From: Nonlabens xiamenensis
GTDB lineage: Bacteria > Bacteroidota > Bacteroidia > Flavobacteriales > Flavobacteriaceae
Direction of reading: 5' to 3'
Length of the DNA stretch: 64,000 nucleotides
Assembly: GCF_003865345.1 (NCBI RefSeq)
Contig: NZ_RMVE01000002.1
Location: 186,001-250,000 of the forward strand
Position numbers and translations under genes: made by a program. This document shows, one piece after another, positions 41,584 to 51,226 of this stretch (positions within the stretch are counted from its first letter, which is position 1; every line of letters begins with the position of its first letter). The notes under the pieces were generated by a model, which was given only the letters and a program-made list of their open reading frames with translations, did no database searches and was not told where the DNA came from.

Positions 41584-42846
41584 TTAGGTCTTCTGTTTCT
41601 TTTTGCGTGCAGCTGGAAAGAGTACGTTGTTCAATATCAATCGGTACCCTGGTGAGTTAGGATGCAGGCTCAGTTCTGTAGGCGGGTCACCTACACGGTG
41701 TTGATAATCCTCTGGGTCGTGGCCGCCATAAAAAGTAAAGAAGCCTTTACCGCGTATCCCGTGAATGTATTTGGCCTCACGATTGGTTTTGTTTTCTCCC
41801 AGTACCAACACATTCTTCTTGACTTCGTTGCGATCATAACTTGTGGTCTGCCCCATAAAACCCTTGACCAGGCTGGTGTGATTCTGATTGAGCATGGTAG
41901 GAATTGGGTCCCATTTGGCACTAAAGTCCATCAGCGAGAAATAATCAAGTTCCCTTTTGATCTTACGCTTTTGCGTCATATCAATAGAGCTAAACTCATA
42001 TACCATTGGCGATCGCTCCAAGGTGAAATCAGTAAAAGCAAAGGTCCGATTGTAATCTATCTTGTTTTGATACCCTGGATCACTGGCATCACCGTCAAAC
42101 ATGGGTTCACAGATATCCACTCCCTCTGCACTAAGGGCAATATCAAAACTATCGGTAGCACTGCACATCGCAAACATGAATCCGCCGCCCACGACATAAT
42201 CGCGGATTTTCAAGGCTACATCTCTTTTGGCCTCACTGACTTTATCGTAGCCCAATCGGGCGGCCAGTTCTTCGGCCTCCTTTTTTTCCTGGATATACCA
42301 AGGTGCTGTTCTAAAACTACGGTAAAACTTACCGTATTGACCGGTAAAATCCTCGTGATGCAGGTGCAACCAATCATAGAGTAACAACTCATCGTTCAGC
42401 ACTTCTTCATCATATACCTTTTCATAGGGAATTTCGGCGTAAGTCAGGACCATGGTCACCGCATCATCCCAAGGCAACTTACCGGTTGGTGTATATACCG
42501 CAATTTTTGGTGCTTTTTCCAGCAATACCTCCTGCATATTTTGAGAAGGACTGGCAACCAATTCCAGGATAGAGCTTACTTCAGACTCATTCAATGATTC
42601 ATAACTCACACCTCTGATGGTGAGTTCGCGTTGAATTTCTTCAACATCTGGCATCAGGAATGAACCTCCACGGTAATTCAGCAGCCATTTCACTTTGGTT
42701 CCTTTGGACAATACCCAATAGGAAATACCGTAAGCCTTCAAATGGTCTGCCTGACTTTCTGCATCCATAGGAACCAGTAGGTATTGTGCCGCCGCGCCAG
42801 TGTACATAAAGCATAAGGCACAACAAAAAAGAAGTAATTTCTTCAT
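41584..42846 (-). CDS. Secreted conserved Bacteroidota protein (often mislabelled asparagine synthetase B)
   Basis: A 420-residue exported protein. I start it at 42846, giving the signal peptide LLLFCCALCFMYTGAAAQ. I recognise it as a Bacteroidota family often named asparagine synthetase B in databases, but the sequence has neither the N-terminal Cys glutaminase nor the SGGLDS ATP motif of that enzyme, so the name is not supported. Conserved features include DAESQADHLKAYGISYWVL near the start, VVGGGFMFAMCSATDSFDIAL in the middle and FTFYGGHDPEDYQHRVGD near the end, which suggest a class I glutamine-amidotransferase-like or related alpha/beta fold. Function unknown. Confidence 0.65.
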   Translation of the reverse strand: MKKLLLFCCALCFMYTGAAAQYLLVPMDAESQADHLKAYGISYWVLSKGTKVKWLLNYRGGSFLMPDVEEIQRELTIRGVSYESLNESEVSSILELVASPSQNMQEVLLEKAPKIAVYTPTGKLPWDDAVTMVLTYAEIPYEKVYDEEVLNDELLLYDWLHLHHEDFTGQYGKFYRSFRTAPWYIQEKKEAEELAARLGYDKVSEAKRDVALKIRDYVVGGGFMFAMCSATDSFDIALSAEGVDICEPMFDGDASDPGYQNKIDYNRTFAFTDFTLERSPMVYEFSSIDMTQKRKIKRELDYFSLMDFSAKWDPIPTMLNQNHTSLVKGFMGQTTSYDRNEVKKNVLVLGENKTNREAKYIHGIRGKGFFTFYGGHDPEDYQHRVGDPPTELSLHPNSPGYRLILNNVLFPAARKKKQKT

Positions 42847-42899
42847 ATTTGATCTCATTCTAAGGCTTTCTATTGTTCAATCATGGCAGGTGGTATATC

Positions 42900-42913
42900 G
42901 CTTTCGCGAAAGC
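42900..42913. repeat. Palindrome GCTTTCGCGAAAGC
   Basis: Exact copy, the only one between genes, in the gap between dnaB and the gene at 41584-42846. Confidence 0.95.
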
Positions 42914-43005
42914 GGAAAAACCACGGGTCATTTTTTCAACCGGCCATCAATATAAGCATTCAACAGCAGAAGCTTATCAAATCACGTTCCAAATATAAGC
43001 CCAGA

Positions 43006-44547
43006 TTAGAAAGGCATGTCATCGTCAGGAATGCCAAAAGCATCGTCAGGGTTACCCGCCTTGGGGGTATCAAAGGCATCTGGCTTGAAGGTATCATCAT
43101 TGGCCGCGTTCATCTTTGAACCAAATTCTTCAGGCGCACCAAAAAATTGATCAAGGTTGTCAAATTTACCGAATTGACCTAAGAATTTGAGTCGGATGGA
43201 ATCTGTGGCTCCATTACGGTGTTTGGCAACTATAAATTCTCCCTGATCTTTAGTCGGACTGCGGTCATCATCATCCCATTCTTCGAGTCCGTAATATTCA
43301 GGACGGTAGATAAAGGAAACGATATCGGCATCCTGCTCGATCGCTCCAGATTCCCTCAGGTCAGATAGTAAAGGTCGCTTGGAGCCTCCACGGGATTCCA
43401 CCGCACGAGACAACTGTGAAAGCGCAATGACCGGGACATTTAATTCCTTGGCCAAGGCTTTTAGGTTTCTTGAAATCGTAGATATCTCCTGCTCACGATT
43501 CCCGCCTTTATTGTTGGTTTGTGCAGTCATCAACTGCAAGTAATCAATCATGATCAGTTTGATACCGTATTGGGAAGCGAGGCGTCTACACTTGGCCCGC
43601 AGGTCAAAAATGGAAAGGGACGGTGTATCATCAATAAAAATTGGCGCACGCTCCAGGTCCTTAACCTTAACGTTCAATTGCTCCCATTCAAAAGGTTCCA
43701 GTTTACCAGTACGCAGCTTTTCAGAACTCAATCCGGTCTCTGAGGAGATCAATCGGGTAATGAGCTGAACCGAACTCATCTCCAGAGAAAAGAAGGCCAC
43801 TGGGATATTGCTTCCCACAGCGATGTTACGCGCCATAGACAAGGTAAAGGCGGTTTTACCCATACCTGGTCGGGCTGCGATAATAATCAAATCAGAAGGT
43901 TGCCAACCACTGGTCAATCGATCCAAATCCGTAAAGCCGGTGGGGATTCCACTCAGTCCATCCCTATTGGCGATTTCCTCAATACGTTCCTTGGCCTGAC
44001 GTACCAGATCCATCGCTGTCTCGGTACTCTTTCTAATATTTCCCTGGGTTACTTCATAAAGCTTGGATTCAGCTTTGTCCAACAGGTCAAAAACATCGGT
44101 GGATTCGTCATAGGAATCGTTGATGATTTCGGTAGAAATTTTAATGAGGCTGCGCTGTATAAATTTCTGAAGAATGATCCGTGCATGGAATTCAATGTGC
44201 GCCGTCGAACTTACCAATTGTGATAATTGGACCAAATAATGATCTCCACCAGCAGCTTCCAATTTCTCCATCTTGCGCAATTGGGCGCTGACGGTTAATA
44301 AGTCAATGGGATTCCCTTCTTTAAATAAAATATCGATGGCCTCAAAAATGAGCTGATGATTTTTTTGGTAGAAGACTTCGTTGGACAGCAGATCAATAAC
44401 CTCATCTACACCTTTTCCATCTATCATCAAGGCTCCCAACACAACCTTCTCAAGATCAACCGCTTGAGGCGGGATCTTCCCCTTTTCTAGGGAGATAACT
44501 GGACTGTTGCCAGTGACTTGGGAAGGACGGGTCTGAATTTTTTCCAT
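43006..44547 (-). CDS. dnaB: Replicative DNA helicase DnaB
   Basis: A 513-residue hexameric helicase. The ATG at 44547 is chosen over 44556. The N-terminal domain (PPQAVDLEKVVLGALMID) is followed by the RecA-like motor: Walker A ARPGMGKTAF, Walker B LIMIDYLQLM, ALSQLSRAVESRGGSKRPLLSDLRESG and the DADIVSFIYRPEYYG region. The C-terminus has an acidic extension ending in DDMPF. It unwinds DNA at the replication fork. A -7 box lies just 6 bp before the ATG. Confidence 0.97.
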   Translation of the reverse strand: MEKIQTRPSQVTGNSPVISLEKGKIPPQAVDLEKVVLGALMIDGKGVDEVIDLLSNEVFYQKNHQLIFEAIDILFKEGNPIDLLTVSAQLRKMEKLEAAGGDHYLVQLSQLVSSTAHIEFHARIILQKFIQRSLIKISTEIINDSYDESTDVFDLLDKAESKLYEVTQGNIRKSTETAMDLVRQAKERIEEIANRDGLSGIPTGFTDLDRLTSGWQPSDLIIIAARPGMGKTAFTLSMARNIAVGSNIPVAFFSLEMSSVQLITRLISSETGLSSEKLRTGKLEPFEWEQLNVKVKDLERAPIFIDDTPSLSIFDLRAKCRRLASQYGIKLIMIDYLQLMTAQTNNKGGNREQEISTISRNLKALAKELNVPVIALSQLSRAVESRGGSKRPLLSDLRESGAIEQDADIVSFIYRPEYYGLEEWDDDDRSPTKDQGEFIVAKHRNGATDSIRLKFLGQFGKFDNLDQFFGAPEEFGSKMNAANDDTFKPDAFDTPKAGNPDDAFGIPDDDMPF

Positions 44548-44553
44548 AGGAAG

Positions 44554-44561
44554 CAAAAGTA
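44554..44561 (-). promoter_or_regulatory. -7 box very close to the dnaB start
   Basis: TACTTTTG on the minus strand ends 6 bp before the dnaB ATG, which would place the transcript start at or near the start codon. The rest of the interval to 44832 shows no gene. Confidence 0.4.
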
Positions 44562-44832
44562 GGACTTTAAATAGGTTTGATTAAGAATAGCTTATGATAA
44601 GGTCATCAACAATCATGCATTTTTTTGTGTTGACAACCTGTGTAAAAGCCCAGATTTTTTGTGAAGCTCTCTATTGCCCCTGATCCTATAAAAAACCTCA
44701 ATTCACCTGGCTTAATCATAAACGTTGATAAATTGATTTAAGTGTGACATTCTGGCAAAGAACGAATTCGTTGCGACAAAACCTGAACCACTTTAACGCA
44801 GGCATTTGGTGGAGAAGGACAGGTCAAAAAAA

Positions 44833-44861
44833 ATACCGCAAGACGTTGCGTCTTGCGGTAT
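44833..44861 (-). terminator. Terminator of accA
   Basis: ATACCGCAAGACG and CGTCTTGCGGTAT form a perfect 13-bp stem with a 3-nt loop. On the minus strand it is followed by TTTTTTT, 21 bp beyond the accA stop. Confidence 0.9.
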
Positions 44862-44882
44862 CTTATGAATATCGTTAACGAA

Positions 44883-45836
44883 TTAGCTCTTAAAGGTTCC
44901 CATTCGAGAATACTTGTCCATGCGCTGTTCCACCAACTCGTCGGCAGAAAGTTCCTTGAGATCATCATAATGTCTCAAAATACAGTCGGAGACGTATTGA
45001 AAAGTAGCTTCACGATCTTTGTGTGCACCTCCTTCTGGCTCGCGCAGGATTTCATCAACCAATTTAAGTTTCTTCATATCGGCTGCGGTAAGTTTCAGGG
45101 CTTCGGCGGCTTGTTCTTTGTACTCCCAGCTTCTCCAAAGGATGGACGAACATGATTCTGGTGAAATAACAGAATACCAGGTATTTTCCAGCATGACCAC
45201 CCGATCTCCAACACCAATTCCCAAAGCACCACCACTGGCTCCTTCACCAATGATCATGACAATGATAGGTACCTTGAGCCTGGTCATTTCTAAAATATTG
45301 CGGGCGATAGCTTCACCTTGGCCGCGCTCCTCGGCCTCTAATCCCGGGTATGCACCTGGCGTATCGATTAGAGTAACTACAGGAATACCAAACTTCTCGG
45401 CACTTTTCATCAATCTCAGCGCTTTGCGATAGCCTTCTGGATTGGCCATACCAAAATTGCGATACTGACGCGTCTTGGTGTTGTAACCTTTTTGTTGACC
45501 AATGAACATAAAGCTCTGATCACCTATTTTTCCTAAACCACCAATCATAGCCTTATCGTCTTTGACATTGCGGTCACCGTGCAACTCCAGCCAGGTATCG
45601 CCACAAATGGCTTTGATGTAGTCTAAAGTATACGGACGATTAGGATGACGGGACATCTGAACCCGCTGCCATGCTGTAAGATTTTTGTAGATATCCTTTC
45701 GGGTAGCTTTTAGCTTTTTTTCAATCTGTTTGATGGTCGCGCTTACATCAACATCACTTTCAGCGCCTATTTTTAAGGTTTGCTGGTATTTTTCCTCCAG
45801 TTCCTTGATCGGTAATTCAAAATCTAAATATTCCAT
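44883..45836 (-). CDS. accA: Acetyl-CoA carboxylase carboxyltransferase subunit alpha
   Basis: A 317-residue subunit that transfers the carboxyl group from biotin to acetyl-CoA in the first step of fatty-acid synthesis. I use the ATG at 45836 ([10 protein letters not shown]), which is the usual start in the family. Signatures are [58 protein letters not shown] (in part), [16 protein letters not shown] and [14 protein letters not shown] canonical promoter box lies 24 bp upstream and a strong terminator follows. Confidence 0.97.
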   Translation of the reverse strand: MEYLDFELPIKELEEKYQQTLKIGAESDVDVSATIKQIEKKLKATRKDIYKNLTAWQRVQMSRHPNRPYTLDYIKAICGDTWLELHGDRNVKDDKAMIGGLGKIGDQSFMFIGQQKGYNTKTRQYRNFGMANPEGYRKALRLMKSAEKFGIPVVTLIDTPGAYPGLEAEERGQGEAIARNILEMTRLKVPIIVMIIGEGASGGALGIGVGDRVVMLENTWYSVISPESCSSILWRSWEYKEQAAEALKLTAADMKKLKLVDEILREPEGGAHKDREATFQYVSDCILRHYDDLKELSADELVEQRMDKYSRMGTFKS

Positions 45837-45860
45837 AGAGGGAATCTGTTTTTGGGTGCA

Positions 45861-45868
45861 CAAATATA
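45861..45868 (-). promoter_or_regulatory. -7 promoter box of accA
   Basis: TATATTTG on the minus strand matches TAnnTTTG and ends 24 bp before the ATG. Confidence 0.6.
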
Positions 45869-45942
45869 AGCATATGCCTTCAACCCAAATAAGACATTTC
45901 TTTTCTATTTGCTCATGAAAATAGCAAATTGAAAATAATCAC

Positions 45943-46866
45943 CTACTCTTTCTCCAATTCACTTTGCGATTTTTTTCGACGTCTGTTTTTTAAAATACCA
46001 TTGGTAAGTATGACCGTCAGTATAACTCCGGCACCCACATAAAACTGAGGCGTCATTTGTTCGACATCTCCCAGAATCAAAAAAGCCAGAATAATTCCGT
46101 AGACCGGCTCAAGGTTGATGGTAAGCATGACAGTGTAGGCACTCAAAAATTTCATGACTTTAACACTGGCAATAAATGCATAAGCCGTGCAAACCGAGGC
46201 CAGCACGCCTAACCAAACCCAGTCCATCACCAACAATTTTGCCGGCAGCACAAACTCACCTGGTTGAAACAAAAAGTAGATACTGAGCAAGCCTACACCG
46301 CCCAATAGTTCGTAGAAAGAAATCACTGAGGGAGGGTGTGCTTTGGCCCAACTTACATTCATGATGGAAAATATTGCACTGAGCAATGCACTGACCAGTC
46401 CTAAAATCATTCCCATCAGGTAATCGCCCTCTACATGAAAAATATAGTAAAGCGCTGCAATGATTACCAACCCAAAAATCAGTTCATAACCCACGAATTT
46501 TTTAGGGGTAAATAACGGCTCGAGAACCGCCGTAAAAAAGGCTCCGGTACTCATCATGGCCAGGGTGATAGAAACATTGGACACCTTAATGGCGCCAAAA
46601 AAGGTTACCCAATGTAAGGCGATGACAAACCCTGCCAATACAAAAGAAAGTATGCGCTTTCGCGAAAGCGATACATCCCGCTTAGGTCCAATAGGAATGG
46701 CTTTCCATTTTAAATACAACAGAATCAGCACCACCGCCATGGACATGCGCCACCAAACGAGTGGAACGGATCCAATACTGATTAAGGCTCCCAACACTGC
46801 GGTAAAACCCCAAATAAATACTATAAAATGTAAGTGTAGATAATTGAGTAGTCTATCGTCTCGCAT
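45943..46866 (-). CDS. EamA/DMT-family transporter
   Basis: A 307-residue inner-membrane protein with about ten helices in two EamA halves (LHFIVFIWGFTAVLGALIS in the first; GLVSALLSAIFSIMNVSWAK starting the second; LEPVYGIILAFLILGD near the end). It belongs to the drug/metabolite transporter superfamily; substrate unknown. It overlaps the LptF/LptG gene by 14 bp, and that gene overlaps tgt, so the three form one operon. A palindrome copy at 46656 encodes LSRKR. Confidence 0.9.
   Translation of the reverse strand: MRDDRLLNYLHLHFIVFIWGFTAVLGALISIGSVPLVWWRMSMAVVLILLYLKWKAIPIGPKRDVSLSRKRILSFVLAGFVIALHWVTFFGAIKVSNVSITLAMMSTGAFFTAVLEPLFTPKKFVGYELIFGLVIIAALYYIFHVEGDYLMGMILGLVSALLSAIFSIMNVSWAKAHPPSVISFYELLGGVGLLSIYFLFQPGEFVLPAKLLVMDWVWLGVLASVCTAYAFIASVKVMKFLSAYTVMLTINLEPVYGIILAFLILGDVEQMTPQFYVGAGVILTVILTNGILKNRRRKKSQSELEKE
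46656..46669. repeat. Palindrome GCTTTCGCGAAAGC
   Basis: Exact copy in the EamA-transporter gene, read as LSRKR. Confidence 0.95.
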
Positions 46867-47923
46867 TGCGGATCAGGAAAAAGGCCACGACGGCAAAAAA
46901 CATATTGGGAAACCAAACTGCAATCCATGGGTTAAAAGTGCTCTTCTCTGCTATCGTTCCAAAAACCTTGTCCAGGAAAACATAAGTCATGGCGATAACA
47001 ATACCTATAGCGAGGTTGACGCCCATCCCACCGCGTTTTTTAACCGAGGACACCGCTACTGCAATGAGAGTAAAAATAAAAGCACTGACAGGAATGGAAG
47101 TACGTTTGTATTTTTCGACATAGTACAGGTTCATGTTGGAGTTTCCACGTTTTTCCTCCAGAGCGATAAATTCGTTCAGTTCTGAAAACTGCAAGGTCTC
47201 GGCAATGTAATCAGAGGGTGTGAGTTCGTCGATATCAAAATCAAATAAGGTATCCTTCTTGGCTTCTGTTTCTAATCTTTCACCACTCTCCTGGATGATT
47301 CTTTTTTTATACCCACTTAGAATATAAGTACTGTCCTGGAATTCGATACGGCGTGCATAGATCTTGAACTTCATCTCGTTGCCTTCAAAATGCTCTAGGG
47401 TAAAATCAAAACCCGTTTGCCTGCTGGGCTGATAATTACTCACATACACAAAATCATTGTCGTTAATCTGCCGGAATACATTAGTGGTTTGTTTATCTGT
47501 TCCTCGCTTAAAATACTTGTATTGGAACTCGTTAAAACCAGAAGCTGCATTCGGCACAAATACCGCACTAAACACCAGGGCCAAAGCACAAACAAGGGTC
47601 GCGCCTATCACATAAGGCCTTAAGAATCTATTGAAAGAAACCCCTGAACTCAAGAACGCGATGACTTCTGTATTCATGGCCAGTTTTGAGGTGAAAAACA
47701 TGGTAGAAATAAACAGAAAGAGCGGAAACAAAAAGTTGGAAAAATACACCGTGAAATCCACCAGATACAGCAGCACTTCATTGGTCGGGACGTCTTTGCT
47801 CAGTATTTTTCCAATTTTTTCGGCAATATGAACCGTCACCATGATAGGCAGGAACAACATGAGTAATAGGAAAAACGATCCCAGATAGCGTTTTAATATG
47901 TATTTATCAAGAATGCTGAGCAC
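46853..47923 (-). CDS. LptF/LptG-family lipopolysaccharide export permease
   Basis: A 356-residue membrane protein with N-terminal helices (ILDKYILKRYLGSFFLLLML, VDFTVYFSNFLFPLFLFISTMFF), a periplasmic beta-jellyroll domain in the middle (about residues 130-260) and C-terminal helices (FIFTLIAVAVSSVKKRGGMGVNLAIG). This is the LptF/LptG permease fold that extracts lipopolysaccharide from the inner membrane with LptB. Its stop-side overlaps the EamA gene and its start shares one base with the tgt stop. Confidence 0.92.
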   Translation of the reverse strand: MLSILDKYILKRYLGSFFLLLMLFLPIMVTVHIAEKIGKILSKDVPTNEVLLYLVDFTVYFSNFLFPLFLFISTMFFTSKLAMNTEVIAFLSSGVSFNRFLRPYVIGATLVCALALVFSAVFVPNAASGFNEFQYKYFKRGTDKQTTNVFRQINDNDFVYVSNYQPSRQTGFDFTLEHFEGNEMKFKIYARRIEFQDSTYILSGYKKRIIQESGERLETEAKKDTLFDFDIDELTPSDYIAETLQFSELNEFIALEEKRGNSNMNLYYVEKYKRTSIPVSAFIFTLIAVAVSSVKKRGGMGVNLAIGIVIAMTYVFLDKVFGTIAEKSTFNPWIAVWFPNMFFAVVAFFLIRNARR

Positions 47924-49053
47924 TAGAGTCGATTATCCATTTGTTTGACCATTTTATCCTTCCAAGTTCGGAAGTCTCCTGCAAGTATATGTTTCCTTGC
48001 TTCTCTCATTAACCACAAATAGAAGGAAAGATTGTGTATCGTGCAAATTTGTCTTCCCAGCATTTCATTGACGGTGAACAAATGTCTAACATATGCTTTG
48101 GAATAGGCTGTATCCACCCAGGCATAAGCTGCCGGATCCAGCGGACTAAAGTCGGCTTCCCATTTTTTATTCTTGATATTGATGGAACCTTCGGCAGTAA
48201 ATATCATTCCATTGCGTCCGTTTCTGGTAGGCATCACACAATCAAACATATCCACACCCAGCGCGACGTTTTCCAATAAATTGATGGGCGTGCCCACTCC
48301 CATTAAGTAACGCGGTTTTTCTTTGGGCAATACTTCCGTCACTACCTCGGTCATGGCATACATTTCTTCTGCTGGCTCACCGACCGAGAGTCCGCCGATG
48401 GCATTTGCCTTTTGGTCCGTTCCCGCAATAAATTCAGCACTCTGGCGTCTTAGGTCCTTATATGTACTTCCCTGAATAATTGGAAAAAGGGTTTGCTGAT
48501 AGCCGTATTTATCTGGGGTATTATCAAAATGTTCAATGCAGCGCTTTAACCATCTATGGGTCATGTGCATGCTGCGTTTCGCATACTTATAATCACAGGG
48601 ATAAGGCGTACATTCATCAAAGGCCATAATGATATCGGCTCCTATACTACGTTGGATATCCATGGCACGTTCAGGCGTAAAGAAATGGTAGGAGCCATCA
48701 ATATGGGACTTAAATTTCACCCCTTCTTCCTTGATCTTGCGGTTAGAACTTAATGAATATACCTGATAGCCTCCAGAATCCGTGAGTATAGGGCGGTCCC
48801 AATTCATGAATTGATGTAAACCACCGGCTTTCTCCAGGATTTCAGTACCTGGCCTAAGGTACAAGTGATAGGTATTCCCGAGAATGATATCCGGATTTAC
48901 CTCTTCTTTGAGTTCGCGTTGATGCACACCTTTGACCGTACCAATGGTACCTACCGGCATAAATATGGGAGTCTCGATGCTACCGTGATCTGTATGTATG
49001 GTCCCTGCCCTGGCTTGGCTCTGGGCGTCAGTTTGTAATAAATCAAATTTCAT
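47923..49053 (-). CDS. tgt: tRNA-guanine(34) transglycosylase (queuine/preQ1)
   Basis: A 376-residue enzyme that replaces guanine 34 by preQ1 in tRNAs with GUN anticodons. The ATG at 49053 is used. Active-site segments are MPVGTIGTVKGV, LTDSGGYQVYSLS (proton-accepting Asp), MAFDECTPYP, GGLSVGEPAEEMY, YLMGVGTPINLLENVALGVDMFDCVMPTRNGRNG (in part, nucleophilic Asp). The usual CxCxxC zinc ligands are not visible in the segment before RHLF, although the His in TIHNLSFYLWL remains. First gene of an operon with lptG and eamA. Confidence 0.95.
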   Translation of the reverse strand: MKFDLLQTDAQSQARAGTIHTDHGSIETPIFMPVGTIGTVKGVHQRELKEEVNPDIILGNTYHLYLRPGTEILEKAGGLHQFMNWDRPILTDSGGYQVYSLSSNRKIKEEGVKFKSHIDGSYHFFTPERAMDIQRSIGADIIMAFDECTPYPCDYKYAKRSMHMTHRWLKRCIEHFDNTPDKYGYQQTLFPIIQGSTYKDLRRQSAEFIAGTDQKANAIGGLSVGEPAEEMYAMTEVVTEVLPKEKPRYLMGVGTPINLLENVALGVDMFDCVMPTRNGRNGMIFTAEGSINIKNKKWEADFSPLDPAAYAWVDTAYSKAYVRHLFTVNEMLGRQICTIHNLSFYLWLMREARKHILAGDFRTWKDKMVKQMDNRL

Positions 49054-49059
49054 CTGCGG

Positions 49060-49067
49060 CAAAGATA
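49060..49067 (-). promoter_or_regulatory. -7 box very close to the tgt start
   Basis: TATCTTTG on the minus strand ends 6 bp before the tgt ATG, implying a very short or absent 5' leader. Confidence 0.45.
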
Positions 49068-49303
49068 CTTATTATGCTGATGATGCCTAGCTAATAGGTC
49101 GTGAGGTTGAAATTAACATCCTGCTTCTTGTATTGGACGTTTTAATTGCAGGTGTTCACCTTAGGTACTTGAACGATATCAGATGTAAGTCGCAAGAAAA
49201 ACTGTTCACAAAAGTGGGTCAATCGTTGATAACTGCCTTTTTGAAATTCATGTGATCCGTTGCAATAGCCTTATTTTTGAAACCATCATCAAAAAAAATC
49301 AAA

Positions 49304-50149
49304 ATGGCTGACAAACAGCACTTAAAAGATTTGGTCTCGCAGGTAAGACGGGACATTGTAAGGCAGGTACATGCCGTCAACAGTGGGCACCCAGGTGGCT
49401 CCCTAGGATGTACAGAATTCCTTGTGGCGCTCTACAACGAAATCATGGACCACAATCCTTCCTTCAATATGGATGGAACAAATGAAGATTTGTTTTTCCT
49501 TTCCAACGGCCATATCTCCCCTGTGATTTACAGCGTGCTCGCAAGATCTGGTTACTTTCCAGTAGAAGAGCTAAACACCTTTAGAAAATTGGACAGTAGA
49601 CTACAGGGACACCCTACTACCCATGAAGGTTTGCCTGGTATACGCATTGCCAGCGGTTCATTAGGTCAAGGTATGAGTGTGGCCATCGGTGCCGCAGCTA
49701 CCAAAAAACTTAATGGCGATAGCAAACTAGTATTTTCTCTACACGGTGATGGCGAACTTCAAGAGGGACAGATTTGGGAAGCCGCCATGTATGCCGCTGC
49801 CAATAAAGTAGACAATCTGATAGCCACCATTGACCTGAACGGACAACAAATCGATGGTAGTACAGATGAAGTGCTTGACCTGGGTGATTTGGGTAAAAAG
49901 TTTGATGCCTTTGGCTGGCAAGTCTTACGTGTCAAAAAAGGAAATGATCTGGATGCCGTAATCAGCGGACTTCAAGAAGCGGTGGAATTGACTGGGAATG
50001 GTAAGCCAGTTTGTATCCTGCTCCATACAGAGATGGGACATGGCGTGGACTTTATGATGGGTTCACATGCCTGGCATGGTATTGCTCCCAATGATGAGCA
50101 ACTGGCCGATGCCCTTAGCCAAAATCCGGAAACCCTAGGCGATTACTAA
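49304..50149 (+). CDS. Transketolase, N-terminal (thiamine-diphosphate) subunit
   Basis: A 281-residue protein equal to the first third of transketolase. The ATG at 49304 is used; the frame extends upstream only from a TTG. The TPP-binding part is seen in HPGGSLGCTEFLVALY, GHISPVIYSVLARSGYF, GSLGQGMSVAIGAA and HGDGELQEGQIWEAAMYAA. It works with the C-terminal subunit encoded 31 bp downstream, in the non-oxidative pentose phosphate pathway. Split transketolases are known in Bacteroidota and archaea. Confidence 0.94.
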   Translation: MADKQHLKDLVSQVRRDIVRQVHAVNSGHPGGSLGCTEFLVALYNEIMDHNPSFNMDGTNEDLFFLSNGHISPVIYSVLARSGYFPVEELNTFRKLDSRLQGHPTTHEGLPGIRIASGSLGQGMSVAIGAAATKKLNGDSKLVFSLHGDGELQEGQIWEAAMYAAANKVDNLIATIDLNGQQIDGSTDEVLDLGDLGKKFDAFGWQVLRVKKGNDLDAVISGLQEAVELTGNGKPVCILLHTEMGHGVDFMMGSHAWHGIAPNDEQLADALSQNPETLGDY

Positions 50150-50180
50150 TTTAATGACCTGCTTTTCAGCAGTACTACAC

Positions 50181-51134
50181 ATGAAAACATATACCAATAC
50201 AGGAAATAAGGACACGAGATCTGGTTTTGGCGCAGGCCTTACAGAATTGGGCCAAAAAAACGAGAACGTCGTAGCGCTTTGTGCCGACTTGACTGGCTCT
50301 CTTAAAATGAACGAATTTGCCAAGAATCACCCCAACCGATTCTTCCAAGTTGGAATTGCCGAAGCCAATATGATGGGAATGGCCGCAGGAATGACCATCG
50401 GTGGAAAAATTCCATTTACAGGAACCTTTGCCAATTTCTCTACAGGTCGCGTGTATGACCAAATCCGACAAAGTATCGCCTATTCTGATAAAAATGTAAA
50501 AATTTGTGCCTCTCATTCTGGGTTGACGCTGGGAGAGGATGGCGCAACCCACCAAATCCTGGAAGACATCGGACTGATGAAGATGTTGCCTGGAATGACG
50601 GTGATTAACACTTGTGATTATAATCAGACCAAAGCTGCCACCCTGGCCGTTGCCCAGCATCATGGACCAGTTTATTTGAGATTCGGTCGTCCCAAGGTAG
50701 CCAACTTTACGCCCGAAAATGGTGAATTCCAGATCGGTAAAGCTGTCCACTTACAAGAAGGAAAAGATGTGACTATCGTGGCCACCGGACACTTGGTGTG
50801 GGAAGCCCTTGAGGCCGCCAAAGAGTTGCATGAAAAGGGTATCAGCGCCGAGGTGATCAACATCCACACGATCAAACCGCTGGACGAACAAGCCATCATC
50901 AAATCCGTACAAAAAACAGGTGCCATCGTCACCGCTGAAGAACACAACTACTTGGGAGGTTTAGGAGAAAGTGTAGCCAGAACCCTGGCGCTGCACCAGC
51001 CAACTCCACAGGAATTTGTCGCTACCAACGACACCTTTGGTGAAAGTGGTACACCGGCTCAACTGTTGGAAAAATACGGACTGAATGCCAAGAATATAGC
51101 GCTTAAAGCCCAAAAGGTGATTGCAAGAAAGTAA
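50181..51134 (+). CDS. Transketolase, C-terminal subunit
   Basis: A 317-residue protein that covers the pyrimidine and C-terminal domains of transketolase. The ATG at 50181 (MKTYTNTG) is preferred because it follows the family start; the frame from 50154 adds a short poor extension. Visible motifs are CADLTGSLKMNEFAKNHPNRFFQVGIAEANMMGMAAGM (in part, with the catalytic Glu of IAEAN) and VYLRFGRP, VNIHTIKPLDEQ-type PxDxE. It forms one enzyme with the preceding gene product. Confidence 0.94.
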   Translation: MKTYTNTGNKDTRSGFGAGLTELGQKNENVVALCADLTGSLKMNEFAKNHPNRFFQVGIAEANMMGMAAGMTIGGKIPFTGTFANFSTGRVYDQIRQSIAYSDKNVKICASHSGLTLGEDGATHQILEDIGLMKMLPGMTVINTCDYNQTKAATLAVAQHHGPVYLRFGRPKVANFTPENGEFQIGKAVHLQEGKDVTIVATGHLVWEALEAAKELHEKGISAEVINIHTIKPLDEQAIIKSVQKTGAIVTAEEHNYLGGLGESVARTLALHQPTPQEFVATNDTFGESGTPAQLLEKYGLNAKNIALKAQKVIARK

Positions 51135-51154
51135 TCGGCCTTTATTCATACCTC

Positions 51155-51202
51155 AACCCAAACTATCACTGACGGAATTTATCAGTGCTGGTTTGGGTTT
51201 TT
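51155..51202 (+). terminator. Terminator of the transketolase operon
   Basis: AACCCAAAC...ATCACTGA pairs with TATCAGTG...TGGTTTGGGTT (two short mismatches) and is followed by TTTTTAT, 20 bp after the stop. Confidence 0.75.
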
Positions 51203-51226
51203 ATTTGAACCGAATGGAAGATTGAA

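Noticed and set aside
41662-42384. A 240-residue plus-strand frame opposite the previous gene
   Set aside because: Antisense shadow of a well-supported exported protein; no recognisable sequence.
41584-42846. Asparagine synthetase B
   Set aside because: The label exists for this family, but the glutaminase Cys and ATP-binding SGG motif are absent.
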